Made by a program: the position numbers and the translations under genes. Below are positions 38,601 through 46,250 of a stretch of DNA of 64,000 nt, piece by piece. The stretch covers positions 13,479,001-13,543,000 of the forward strand of contig NC_057924.1 of the NCBI RefSeq assembly GCF_018873765.1, written 5' to 3'. The stretch is from Telopea speciosissima (taxonomy: Eukaryota; Streptophyta; Magnoliopsida; Proteales; Proteaceae). The stretch's first letter is position 1. Every line of letters begins with the position of its first letter. The notes under the pieces were generated by a model. The model was not told where the DNA came from, did no database searches, and was given only the letters and a program-made list of their open reading frames with translations.

Positions 38601-39635
38601 GATTGGATTTCTGAACCTCGTCATTTCCCCTCTAATCCCTCCTAAGATATCTATCTTTGCATGCTTTGTCAGGATGGTAAGAACGTTGATACATTGGAGG
38701 GTGCAAATCCATCTAGTCTGGCCAACAAAGTTGCTAAAGTTGCAGGGTCCACCAATGCTGGAGAAGCGGCTGCTCCTGCCAGCCTTGGGATGGCTGCTGG
38801 ACCTGCTGTCCTTGAAAGTGTCAGAGAGTTTGCAAAGGAAAATGGTTCTTCCCGAAAGGAAAGCTCATCAATGTCAGACCATAGTGATCCACTCAAAAAC
38901 CGTCTGCAAGAACTTGTTCATTCACACTCGCTAATGCTTTTCATGAAAGGAAGCCCTGAAGAGCCTAAGTGCGGGTTTAGTCGGAAGGTCGTTGAAATTT
39001 TAAAGGAGGAGGGGGCCAAATTTGGGAGCTTTGACATACTGACAGATAATGAGGTGCGTGAGGGATTGAAGAAGTTCTTCAACTGGTCAACATTTCCTCA
39101 GCTCTACTGCAAAGGAGAGCTTCTTGGCGGCTCTGACATAGTAATTGCAATGCATGAGAGTGGTGAACTGAGAGAAATTCTTAGAGACGGAGGAGTTCTT
39201 GCAGCAGGCTCTGAGGAGGCAAAAAAGAATGTATCAGGAAATGTTTCCTCCCCTAATTCCTTGTCTGGAAAGGGTGTTGTCTCGAACTCCACTGGCTCGA
39301 GTGTGGCTGAGAAAAGGATCACTGATAAAGAGCCTCTTGAGGACCGGTTGAAGAAAGTGATATCTTCTTCTGCAGTGATGCTTTTCATGAAGGGTACACC
39401 TGATGCTCCACGTTGTGGTTTCAGCTCTAAGGTTGTCAATGCCTTAAGGGAGGAGGGTGTGAGCTTTGGGTCATTCGACATCCTAACAGATGAGGAAGTG
39501 AGGCAGGGCTTGAAGACGTTCTCAAACTGGCCTACTTTTCCTCAGCTTTACTACAAAGGCGAGTTGATTGGAGGTTGTGATATTGTACTGGAACTGCATA
39601 CAAGTGGTGAGCTCAAGTCTACGCTTTCCGAGTAG
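19020..39635 (+). CDS. GRXS17: Monothiol glutaredoxin S17 with one Trx-like and two Grx domains
   Basis: Exons 19020-19190, 19531-19605 and 38673-39635 join in frame to 402 residues. The start context is AAACATGG. Residues 1-105 form the thioredoxin-like domain with WCEAS at 32-36. Two monothiol glutaredoxin domains follow, with CGFS at 182-185 and 330-333; each is followed by WSTFPQLY or WPTFPQLY and GG(S/C)DI. Family role: cytosolic and nuclear [2Fe-2S]-binding glutaredoxin that supports iron-sulphur protein assembly, redox control, heat tolerance and meristem growth. Known angiosperm proteins have three Grx domains and about 490 residues. Here the linker at 253-305 begins like the usual Grx1-Grx2 linker and ends like the Grx2-Grx3 linker ([15 protein letters not shown]), so the middle domain appears deleted in frame. 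Intron 2 is 19,067 bp and full of retroelements; donor AAG|GTCAGT and acceptor GTCAG|GAT rejoin FFVFFK to [10 protein letters not shown]. Confidence 0.93.
19606..21693 (+). other. First part of GRXS17 intron 2
   Basis: AT-rich with no coding sequence. It includes a 33-nt T run at 20581-20613 and an RTE-type tail. The small frames are not supported. Confidence 0.6.
20581..20760 (+). repeat. Poly(T) run and RTE LINE 3' tail
   Basis: The T run of about 33 is followed at 20669-20756 by GGCTGATTGGAGGGCAAGG and GTTGGGATAAGGCTGAG, then GTT repeats. This is the 3' terminus seen in the RTE copies at 56170 and 61325. Only about 90 bp of the element remains. Confidence 0.65.
21694..21748 (+). mobile_element. 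Tail-only LINE-type micro-insertion
   Basis: AAGAGTCTGAAATTAGGA and AAGAGTCTTATATTAGGA (16 of 18 identical) flank TATTTGTCCC plus AAAAATAAA. Older than the perfect cases, with the same architecture. Confidence 0.5.
22020..23900 (-). pseudogene. Decayed copia pol: pre-integrase, integrase and reverse transcriptase pieces
   Basis: Read on the minus strand. 23877-23668 gives the GAG-pre-integrase signature ([10 protein letters not shown], then [10 protein letters not shown]). About 23680-23250 gives integrase ([38 protein letters not shown]). 22523-22030 gives the start of the reverse transcriptase ([26 protein letters not shown]). It carries many stops and frameshifts and stops abruptly at about 22020. 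A CA repeat interrupts the pre-integrase. It is probably the 3' part of the copia whose gag and LTR lie at 25553-27866. Not functional. Confidence 0.85.
23763..23782. repeat. (CA)n microsatellite
   Basis: About ten ACAC units within the decayed copia pre-integrase region. Confidence 0.9.
23901..25369. other. Inserted sequence inside the copia, unidentified
   Basis: Separates the copia gag from its pre-integrase. It contains a G-rich stretch (24240-24720) with scattered TTAGGGTTT phrases and a CT-rich minus frame at 24977-24741 whose leucine run is low complexity. I do not recognise an element or gene. A direct repeat GGAGAAAATGG near 23906 and 23957 brackets another A run. Confidence 0.4.
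25370..25552. mobile_element. hAT-like fragment with TCTCGACCGAGAT/CGAAATTTC words
   Basis: Dense repeats of GTCGAGATA, CTCGACCGAGAT and CATTTCG in both orientations, like the elements at 40847 and 52325. It breaks the copia gag after its [11 protein letters not shown] region. Ends are not defined. Confidence 0.45.
25553..26555 (-). pseudogene. Copia gag polyprotein remnant
   Basis: A long minus-strand frame, 26459-25668, reads as copia gag. [18 protein letters not shown] is the gag N-terminal signature, the UBN2-type capsid region follows, and a CCHC zinc knuckle ([15 protein letters not shown]) sits at residues 233-247. Gag-like sequence extends upstream to about 26555 and, after a frame change, down to about 25553. 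It would package element RNA. The frame is open for 263 residues but lacks the remainder of a working element. Confidence 0.85.
26731..27440 (-). repeat. Three tandem copies of a 230-240 bp unit in the copia leader
   Basis: The unit starting CACCTCAAGAGGCC begins at 26731, 26972 and 27199 (periods 241 and 227). Each includes GCATCACATACAACATTTC and GGCGGTA(C/A)CTTTCAAACC. It lies between the primer-binding site at 27661 and gag, so it is leader sequence of the minus-strand copia. Confidence 0.85.
27661..27672 (-). other. Copia primer-binding site
   Basis: Minus strand TGGTATTAGAGC, two bases inside the LTR end, complementary to the 3' part of initiator methionine tRNA as in most copia elements. 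Confidence 0.75.
27675..27866 (-). mobile_element. 5' LTR of the minus-strand copia
   Basis: 192 bp from TGTTAG to ATTCCA on the minus strand, directly followed by the primer-binding site. No 3' partner LTR is present, because the element is truncated at about 22020. Confidence 0.7.
27895..28112 (+). mobile_element. Copia LTR (plus) with primer-binding site
   Basis: LTR 27895-28100 runs from TGTTGAGAATT to GCTAACA; 28101-28112 is TGGTATCAGAGC. It contains many TACTATTGTAC words. The partner LTR is 35078-35266; flanks TTTGT and TTTAT form a 5-bp duplication with one mismatch, so the pair probably bounds one 7.4 kb insertion. Confidence 0.8.
28113..29044 (-). pseudogene. Copia gag fragment and leader in inverted orientation
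   Basis: The minus-strand frame 28592-28257 reads as copia gag ([19 protein letters not shown]) and decayed gag continues to about 28113. The A/G-rich leader (28600-29032) and the primer-binding site GCTCTGATATCA (29033-29044, minus) place it behind the inverted LTR at 29045. It points opposite to the LTR at 27895. Confidence 0.75.
29045..29224 (-). mobile_element. Truncated inverted copia LTR
   Basis: Reverse complement of the LTRs at 27895 and 35078, complete at the GCTAACA end but missing about 28 bp at its TGTTGAGAATT end, where the inverted gypsy LTR takes over. Confidence 0.8.
29227..31411 (-). mobile_element. Inverted Ty3/gypsy LTR
   Basis: Reverse complement of the LTR that begins at 32598. 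The shared frame at 30672-30860 and 33485-33297 differs at few residues. It ends ...GGGTCGTTATA at 29227 and lacks the first 160 bp or so of the LTR, where it switches into gypsy pol at about 31412. About 2.2 kb. Confidence 0.8.
31412..32597 (+). pseudogene. Ty3/gypsy integrase-end fragment and polypurine tract
   Basis: The sequence reads FPEWKW and [15 protein letters not shown], then [37 protein letters not shown], and GPFEILDRI...[20 protein letters not shown] near the C-terminus. These are the integrase core end, GPY/F-like module and tail of a Tekay/Del-type chromovirus. Stops and frameshifts break it. The purine run at 32585-32597 precedes the LTR. Protease, reverse transcriptase and gag are absent. 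Confidence 0.85.
32598..34058 (+). mobile_element. Truncated Ty3/gypsy LTR (plus)
   Basis: Starts TGTAATGCCCCGC after the polypurine tract. It matches the inverted LTR until about 34058, then changes abruptly into copia reverse transcriptase, missing about 0.88 kb of its 3' end. Confidence 0.8.
34059..35077 (+). pseudogene. Copia reverse transcriptase and RNase H end
   Basis: Begins TDHTLFIKR and [12 protein letters not shown] (the RT active-site box YVDD), then [40 protein letters not shown], and the RNase H end with [13 protein letters not shown] and LADVFTKGL. Several stops are present. A purine tract GAGGGGGAG follows just before the LTR at 35078. It belongs with the LTR pair 27895/35078. 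Confidence 0.9.
35078..35266 (+). mobile_element. 3' copia LTR
   Basis: 189 bp, TGTTGAGAATT to GCTAACA, matching 27895-28100 except for a 17-bp gap around the GTTCACTTGAAC palindrome and minor changes. Confidence 0.85.
35865..35924 (+). mobile_element. Tail-only LINE-type micro-insertion
   Basis: GAATAAAACTTGATTTCT (35865-35882) and GAATAAAATTTGATTTCT (35907-35924) flank TTTAACC plus 17 A. One mismatch in 18 bp. A very clear example of the set. Confidence 0.75.
35925..38672 (+). other. Last part of GRXS17 intron 2
   Basis: No element or gene is recognised in about 2.7 kb. It contains a C run at 37922-37934 and ends in the pyrimidine-rich acceptor TGCTTTGTCAG. The frame at 38425-38934 is out of frame with GRXS17 in its coding part. 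Confidence 0.6.
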
Positions 39636-40274
39636 GCCTGTTATTCACTCCGAATATATATTGTTCAAATAACATGATGGCAACTTTCAATTTAAATGGT
39701 TAATGAGTTTGCATGAAGATACTTGCATATTGGTGATCTTAATTTACTTTATCCTGTGATTTGGACACTGATATTCATTGAAAGGAATATCATAAAATCT
39801 GGTCAAATTTTTGTTGATAGAGATCTAATTTTCCCATTTTGTACACTTCCTATTGTTGATGTTTTGATCGTCCTTGCTTTTTTGGTTGATAGAATGCCAA
39901 TAAACTGGCATTCAGACCACCGGCTTAGCCAACGACAGGTCCGGCATTTGTACAGTTTCTTGTGTTGGACATATCATGTACATAATGAAGGTGAACAGCT
40001 CAGAACCTGGTTCAGTCTCTTGTTGGATTTTTCATGTACTTCATGAAGGTTTTCCAGTTTTCAGGAAAGCTTTTGTATCACCCTTCTCCTTTTCTAACTC
40101 TTGGGAAAGCTTGCGTATTCATTATTTTTCTACCTGATTCTTGTTGATTCAACTCTGCAATTGTTTTCAAACAGAGGGATGAAGAAAAAGAAAGACTGTT
40201 ATCCTTTTTCTACTAGGTCTCCACTCTCCAGTACAAATGCGGAGTTGTTCTGTTCTTTCTCCATTCATTAGCTC
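39636..40274. other. Convergent intergenic gap between GRXS17 and HSFB5
   Basis: 639 bp between the two stop codons. It must hold both 3' untranslated regions. An AATAAA at 39899-39904 could serve GRXS17 polyadenylation; it sits in a short inverted repeat ATGCCA/TGGCAT. Confidence 0.5.
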
Positions 40275-42074
40275 CTAACAAACTCTTCTAACTTTTCTAT
40301 GGCTGCCCATGCATTGAGAGAGGCAGTCTAAGAGCTTGATCTCCAGGGCTTTGAAATGTGATATCTGCATTAGCAATTCCGACTTCTCTTTCCTTAGGTT
40401 CTTATTCTCCTCCATTAGCAGACGGTTGTTCTCATCGACAGCAGAAGCTGAGTCTTTTCCAGAGGCTTTGAGGAAGGCTGGGTAGATGCTTGGCTCACAC
40501 TTCTTCCTGGTGATTTCCACTAGTAGACGCCTACTTCCCTTTTGGAACTTTTGGTGCTGGAATTCCCACCGGTCTGTGGCAACTTTCTTAAATCCCTGTC
40601 ATTGATTTTTGTGTATCATTACAAGAACTATAACATATTCAAAGCAGCTAAAATAAATGTCTGAAAACACAAGCTTTGAGCCATGCATGTGTGCATGTGT
40701 GTGTGTGAGTTTGAAGTGAAAATTGCAGCTTTTTGATGGGTTTTGAATTCCACTTATTTATAGGTTATCAGGGAGGTCTGATTGTGATCAGGCAATTGAT
40801 CACTTCTAGTACTTATGCTATCCATCTGTCTATGGTGTGGTCTGCACATAGTTCGAAAACTCGTTCCGTAGTTTCGACATGTCCGAGACCAAACAGGATG
40901 CGAAACGAAATAAACATTGTTTTGTCGAAATTTTGCTCATTTCGGTCTAAAAATATATTTTTTCGTTGAAATTTCAACCATTTTGTTTTGATATTTTGCT
41001 CATTTCGGTTAGTTTGGCCGTTTGCCCCATGAAATGGTCAAGCACAACGAATCGTTATCCCCTCCAATTCGCTACCCCCTCCAATTCCTCCAATTCCGCA
41101 CATGGGGCAGAAATGACCATCCTACCCTGCCCGAAAACACTGCCTAAGGTGGGGGCCACTCCCCTTTATAAGAGGAATTAGAGGAATTGGAGGTGCCCGC
41201 GAATTGGAGTTGATAATTATTCAAGCACAACTCATGAAAAAAAAATGCATAGTTTTGGCAAAATTTCGCAGAAATTTCGGTATTTCGATGGTTTTGACCT
41301 GACCGAAACACCAAAAAGAGACGAGTTTTCAAAACTTGTCATGCAATAGATACTAGGAAACACCTAAATGGGCCATTTTATCTAGCAGTGCCAAATGATA
41401 AATTCTACTTGCTTGGTGTAGCCATGCTGTTTCAGAGCTGAGTTATTCTGTATTTGGTTTGAGTGGTACTTTTTAGGTCTTCAGATCAATTTACTCTTCC
41501 AAAATGGTCGCTTTTCCCTGAGGGGAAGAAATTACGGGCCTACTCTTACTATGTATTATTAGCTCTTTGTGAGCAAAGTTGTCTCTGCTACTGGATTGAC
41601 CCTTAAACAAGATAAGCTAGGTGTACAGAGTATTTCAATGGATGAATTCATGGCTGAGAAATTGTGGAATTTGTCTTCCCACCTTCCCTCCCCCACCCCC
41701 CTCTCTTTTTTGGATTGCAAACTAACAATAAAAAATAAAAAATAAAAAAAATCAAATTGAGAAAACCATGAACTACTTACATATGTATTAAGCTGGCGAA
41801 TGAAACTAGAGAAGTTGCTGTGCTTGAAGTATCTAGGAAGGGTGAACTGGGAGAAGTCTTGAGGAGACCAAACCACAAACCCAGTTCCCTCTTCATTCCA
41901 AGACACAATTCTTCTACCATGATCATCTCCTCCTTTATTTCCTTCTTCTTCTTCTTCTTCTTCTAGGAGATCATATGTCTTACAGAGGAACGGAGCTGGG
42001 CACTTAGTTCTTGGTGACTGGCTTGAGCTGCTCTGCCTTAATCCCTCTATTTCCCCAGCCATTCTCAAGGTCAC
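40275..42074 (-). CDS. HSFB5: Class B heat stress transcription factor, HsfB5-like
   Basis: Two exons, 42074-41781 and 40595-40275, give 204 residues (200 if the ATG at 42062, MAGEIEGL, is used). The intron lies after QLNTY, the position conserved in plant Hsfs. The DNA-binding domain spans about residues 25-125 ([64 protein letters not shown]). A leucine-rich coiled coil (152-192) follows for trimerisation. The short tail ends HRKVRRVC. The LFGV repressor tetrapeptide of most class B factors is absent, as I recall for HsfB5, and there is no activator motif. A glutamate run and G/D-rich stretch (about 38-53) lengthen the loop after the first helix. Role: nuclear regulator of heat and developmental genes, targets unknown. 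The class is certain; the subtype is by similarity. Confidence 0.88.
40847..41338. mobile_element. hAT-like element with CGAAATTTCG words
   Basis: Left end CATAGTTCGAAAACTCGT; right end read in reverse CAAGTTTTGAAAACTCGT. Interior is full of TTTCGG/CGAAATTT. A clean 8-bp duplication was not found. Nested in the HSFB5 intron and itself interrupted at 41049. Confidence 0.55.
41038..41231. mobile_element. MITE with 11-bp target duplication
   Basis: TCAAGCACAAC at 41038-41048 and 41221-41231 flanks a 172-bp insert whose ends share CTCCAATTCGC in inverted orientation. The duplication length suggests the Mutator group. Younger than the surrounding hAT-like element. Confidence 0.7.
41940..41964 (-). 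repeat. GAA-type microsatellite within the HSFB5 coding exon
   Basis: A CTT run on the plus strand (GAA on the minus) encodes most of the seven-glutamate stretch in the DNA-binding domain loop. Confidence 0.85.
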
Positions 42075-42552
42075 TGGAACCTGGATGCTTTACTCAACTT
42101 CTTGTTTATACTAAAAACAAAGTGTCATCCAAAGACAAAGAAAGCAGCTTGCTTTGTTGTTTTCTTATTCTTATTATTTGATAAAGTGGAAAAAATAGGT
42201 AAAACCATTGTGATTTCTGAGCTTAAAAGGCTAATAAAAATAGAAAACCACAGAAGAAAAAAAATAAGGGTAGAACTAGTAGACACACTTTGAAGTTTTG
42301 GAAGGGCCGCAAAATCTGACCAAAATGTTGAAAAAACTAGATTTTTCTCTCACGCAGTTCAGTTAGAATTGATTACACGACACTTGTAGTGTCACAAGTT
42401 TATTATTTTTGACTAGTATAAGCAGATGAATGGATTTCTAAAGATGGATAAATCCTTAGTTTAGAAGGTTTTAGAAAGCAGCCATGGAAGGTTTTAAGAA
42501 GGTCCCAAGGCTTATGTCATCAGTTGAAACCTATGACTATGAGTGATACCCA
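42075..42552. other. 5' flank of HSFB5
   Basis: A TATAAAC motif on the minus strand lies at about 42104-42110, only about 30 bp before the ATG, which is close for a TATA box. No clear heat-shock element is seen. No other feature. Confidence 0.35.
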
Positions 42553-42783
42553 AGCCAAAGCATGGATGTAGTGCATGGTATCAGATCGGGTATCGGTCAT
42601 CCTAGAAATTGATACGATACTGATACAGATCAGCCCGTATCGAACAATTTTGCCTTTGGGTTTTTCTAAAATATTGATTTTTTAAATCGATACAAGATTG
42701 GCCAGGAATCGAGATCTATAAATGGTGATACCGATATGGATCACCCGAAATCCGATACCGATACCTCAAACCATGAGCCAAAG
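42553..42783. mobile_element. hAT MITE with 8-bp target duplication and GATACC words
   Basis: AGCCAAAG at 42553-42560 and 42776-42783 flanks a 215-bp insert that starts CATGG and ends CCATG. The interior repeats GGTATCGG/CCGATACC. Same word as the larger element at 8456. Confidence 0.8.
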
Positions 42784-43919
42784 TAGCCAAACCGGGGTAC
42801 TGTTTCTGGATTGTAGTTGTTTTATCCATGTGGGTATGCTGCCAATTTCATCTCTCTCACATGGGCCATGGCAAAAAGAAATTAAAAGAACATAGAAAGG
42901 TCTTTGATCTTATAATGGATTAATGGAAAGAGTAGCTTTTAGGGCTTTAAGCCTACCTGACCTCTCACGTCATGTCCTTCACTTAACTCATTACTCATGG
43001 GTCATGAGTTCAAAGAAACAACTATTGTAGTATGGGGGGGGGGGGGTGTAAGGTGATGCTGGTCCTTTAAAACTTTTGGATTAGAGGCTGAGGCTCCATT
43101 ATAGACTATTAGACTATAAGAGGCAGAGTGGAAACTTTGTTTTCCTTTGCTCATGGCATGGGCCATGGCGGCCACACACTCTTTCAACACCTAAGGTCTG
43201 TGAGTGAGAGTGAGAAAGAGAGAGAGAGATTATCTTTTCAACTAACGCATCACACTTTGTATGAATTTTCCAAAGATGTCTTGGCATTTAAGAACACTTG
43301 GGGCCAACCAAGTAGAGCCCATCATTGATGGAATTGGGTTTTGGCATAAGAAAATCTCTTAAAAGGTCGGGCCCCATTGAGTTGTTAAATAGAGCACCAC
43401 CACAGTGGAAGCTGTCACTACAGAGCATTGGTAGCTCCGGAGTGTGAAAGTGCTTTGCTTTCTTACCTGCTTTTGCTGCAAATTTTGAATGAGAAGTTTA
43501 TCCAATAATACTATTCAAAATCAAACCTTAGATATTGTTGGAATTTTAATTGTTTTTAAAATTAAAGATTTAAAATACGTTTTTGTTGAGTTTGTTAGAG
43601 GGTTGAGTCTTTTTCTAATAGAACTCTTAAATAGCCAATGGGTGTCTATTGGAAGACTGTTTGAGTGGCTAACAAACAAGTCTTATGGGAAAAGACATGT
43701 TTTGGGGCATGTATTTTGGAGATATCCTTTGGTGGTGTCTCTTCCTCTCCTAGATAAAGAGATGAGGTCTTGTTCATTCTCTAACAATTATTTTTGAAAA
43801 CATCCTTAGAAGCAATTTTAGTTTATGTTTTCTTTTCTATCGTAGTCTATCAGTGTCGATGAGTTAATGAATACAGGCTTTGGACTCCCTTTGTAATCAA
43901 ATTTGGAACTGCAACCTAA
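42784..43919. other. Intergenic sequence, nothing recognised
   Basis: Contains a G run at 43034-43045 and a GA microsatellite near 43213. No gene. Confidence 0.5.
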
Positions 43920-44261
43920 GTGATTAGATAGTTGTTTTTATCTTGGATGTATAGATGCATGGTCAACCCGGATTGCAGAATTGGGACGCATCTAAAAACC
44001 TTAAAGAGAGCATCGTTTGATGCGACTCAACTCAATCATTTATTGTTCGGCTTACACAAGAGGATGTGTATTGGTGTACTAAAAACCTATGTGATTAGAG
44101 AGTTGTTTTATCTCGGATGTATAGATGCATGGTCAACCTGGATTACAGAATTGGAGCATCTAAAAACCTTAAAGAGAGCATGGTTTGATGCAACTCAACT
44201 CTGCCATTTAACTCTACCATTTATTGTTTGACTTACACAAGAGGATGAGTATTGGTGTACT
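43920..44261. repeat. Tandem duplication, 171-bp unit
   Basis: GTGATTAGATAGTTG at 43920 recurs as GTGATTAGAGAGTTG at 44091, and the similarity runs through CTTACACAAGAGGATG to ATTGGTGTACT. Two copies, a few substitutions and one short insertion. Confidence 0.85.
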
Positions 44262-45027
44262 TCTTTTTACAAGGATATTCCAGAGCCATACTACTTGTCA
44301 TGCTAATCAGATAAGTCCTTATTCATTTATTATATTTCTAGTGTTATACTTTCTGCCCATTTTATTTCATTCCTACAGATATAATGATAGGACCGAGTTT
44401 CCCATTAGACGGTGAAGAGAGAATCTCTTAATCCACCGATTTTGATGGTTTGGTTGTCTTTGGGGTTAGTGTCACAGGCATTCCAAACTTTGTGCAGTAG
44501 CAACAAGAGGGAATAATGGCACCCTAATGTAGGGATGCTAAACCCTAATCCGATCCGGTGAAAGTGGCCCGAATCGATTTGGAGTGGGGTATTATTGCAC
44601 ACCTGAAACCAAACAAAATTGAAACCGGATAAAAACCAGATTGAAATAAGAAACAAAGCAATATAATCCAATTAGAACCCAATACCAGCACGAAACTCAT
44701 TAAAAAACCGATTCAACCTGAACCAACCGATTGATACTCTACCCTAATGTCTACATTCTATTCACCCTAAAGGTAAAGAAAAGCTTTTGCCATAATCTTA
44801 CAAGCCTTCATTTAACTAAGGCAAAAGGTTACACGCACGGTCATACACTCAGCACAATCCTGTCTCCCTACAACAGAGGAGGTCAAAATGACAAAAAAAA
44901 CACCCCATGTTTGACGAATTCGTAATCAACCCCCCCCCCCCCCCCTCATGCGGTCGTGCATGAAAACCTCCCCTTTTAACTAATATAATTTGTCATCGCA
45001 AGGCCAGTCACATTTAAGTATCTATAT
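44262..45027. other. Intergenic sequence, degraded repeat
   Basis: AACCGG and CCGATT words between 44540 and 44740 suggest a degraded DNA element, without termini. A C run of about 16 lies at 44930-44945. No gene. Confidence 0.35.
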
Positions 45028-45079
45028 AAGATAAGCTTCAACCTTGTTTACCCAAAAACAAAAGAAGATAAGCTTCAAC
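45028..45079 (+). mobile_element. Tail-only LINE-type micro-insertion
   Basis: AAGATAAGCTTCAAC at 45028-45042 and 45065-45079 (perfect, 15 bp) flanks a 22-bp insert CTTGTTTACCC plus AAAAACAAAAG. Confidence 0.7.
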
Positions 45080-45394
45080 AAATTTTTTTTTAGGTGAGGG
45101 TGGGAGTGAGGGGATGTCACAAACAAAAATAACTAATTCCATTTGTTAACTATAATATCCAATTGCTTATTTGGTAAGGCGTTACCAAGCTAGTCATCAC
45201 ATTCAAGTTATTGTTACAATTTTCAAATATTTTTAACGGTATTGGAATAGCATTGCTACGTCTAGTTGATGTCGTTTTCAAAGTCTCCTAATACTATTAT
45301 ACTTACTCAAATTAAGAGGTGGTTATAGTCCAGACTCGAGACAGTGGTGTGCAAGCAGACCGGGCCATGTTAGAGAACTGATAATTTTCGAACC

Positions 45395-45550
45395 AAACTT
45401 AAACCCAAGCCCAAACTGTACTGCATCGTGCGGTGATGCAGAGGCCATGTGGCACAACAGACCCCACATGGTACACATGTCCTCTGCAACCACCGTACGA
45501 TGCATTACAACACCGTGTTGTAACAAGAGAGGATAAAAATTTCCCAACTT
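45395..45550. repeat. MITE family B copy 1
   Basis: CTGTACTGCATCGTGCGG and GCAGAGGCCATGTGGCAC on the left oppose CTCTGCAACCACCGTACG and TGTTGTAACAAGAGAGGAT on the right. Related to the rearranged copy at 62995-63210. Confidence 0.65.
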
Positions 45551-45739
45551 ACACCTCTACTTAACACCCTAGATTGACATTCTAATTTAATAATTTTTAT
45601 AAGAGAAAAAGAACCCTCTTCTTTTTAATAATAAGATTCCATTTCCATAGATTAATCATCGTCTATTTTAATATTAAGTTCATTAGAGTATAATGAAAGC
45701 ACTACGTACCAACTATAGTACGTATATTCATAGCAGGCA

Positions 45740-45910
45740 AAAGAATGTTGTCTGGTCGTGTGGCTCGTGTTGATATAGGAACACACAAAATTACCACCTT
45801 AATCCCCCTTAAATAAAAATTTTCATCCATGTTGATACCCTTGCGTGCACTCTCATTGTTGGCCCCCATGCTGGTGGGTGCAAGGGGCCACGCAACCAAA
45901 CAGCAATCTC
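45740..45910 (-). repeat. MITE family A copy 7
   Basis: Reverse orientation: TGCACTCTCATTGTTGGC is the complement of the family core. Ends GTTGTCTGGTCGTGTGGCTC and GCCACGCAACCAAACAGC are inverted. Confidence 0.6.
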
Positions 45911-46250
45911 TTGTCCATTCATTACATAATAACTTAAGACAACTCCCTCCCAAACCAAACTTGCAAGCCATCTGATAGGATATCCCATCAACTGTCTTGT
46001 GATTTTTTTGGTGTTCCCTTGTAGCAAGTCCTTTGCTGACTGCACATCAAGTGATCAAATGAAACAATTCACTGGATGGTTACATTTAAAAAAAATAAAA
46101 TTTGACAACTATGATCTATAGTGTATAACATCCGTAAGTCAAAAAAAGCATATCAAGAAATGTGAGATAGCCATTCCCATTTGAGTGTGACCATCCCCAA
46201 TAGAGATTACCAACACCAAACACCCACAGCATTTTGCATCAATGAGCCTC

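Larger units (their letters stand above)
40596..41780 (-). other. Intron of HSFB5
   Basis: 1,185 bp, donor TAT|GTAAGT and acceptor TGACAG|GGATTT. It holds a hAT-like element with a nested MITE. The remainder is AT-rich. Confidence 0.85.

Noticed and set aside
38425..38934. 169-residue plus frame overlapping GRXS17 exon 3
   Set aside because: It is in a different frame from the conserved glutaredoxin reading and begins in intron sequence.
38673..39635. Treating the two-Grx exon as a separate intronless gene
   Set aside because: It begins at a clean AG|GAT acceptor in the phase needed by exon 2, and the joined protein reproduces the GRXS17 Trx-Grx layout including the conserved FFK-DGK junction.
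42104..42110. TATAAAC as the HSFB5 TATA box
   Set aside because: It is only about 30 bp from the ATG, which would leave almost no leader; not firm enough to list as a promoter.
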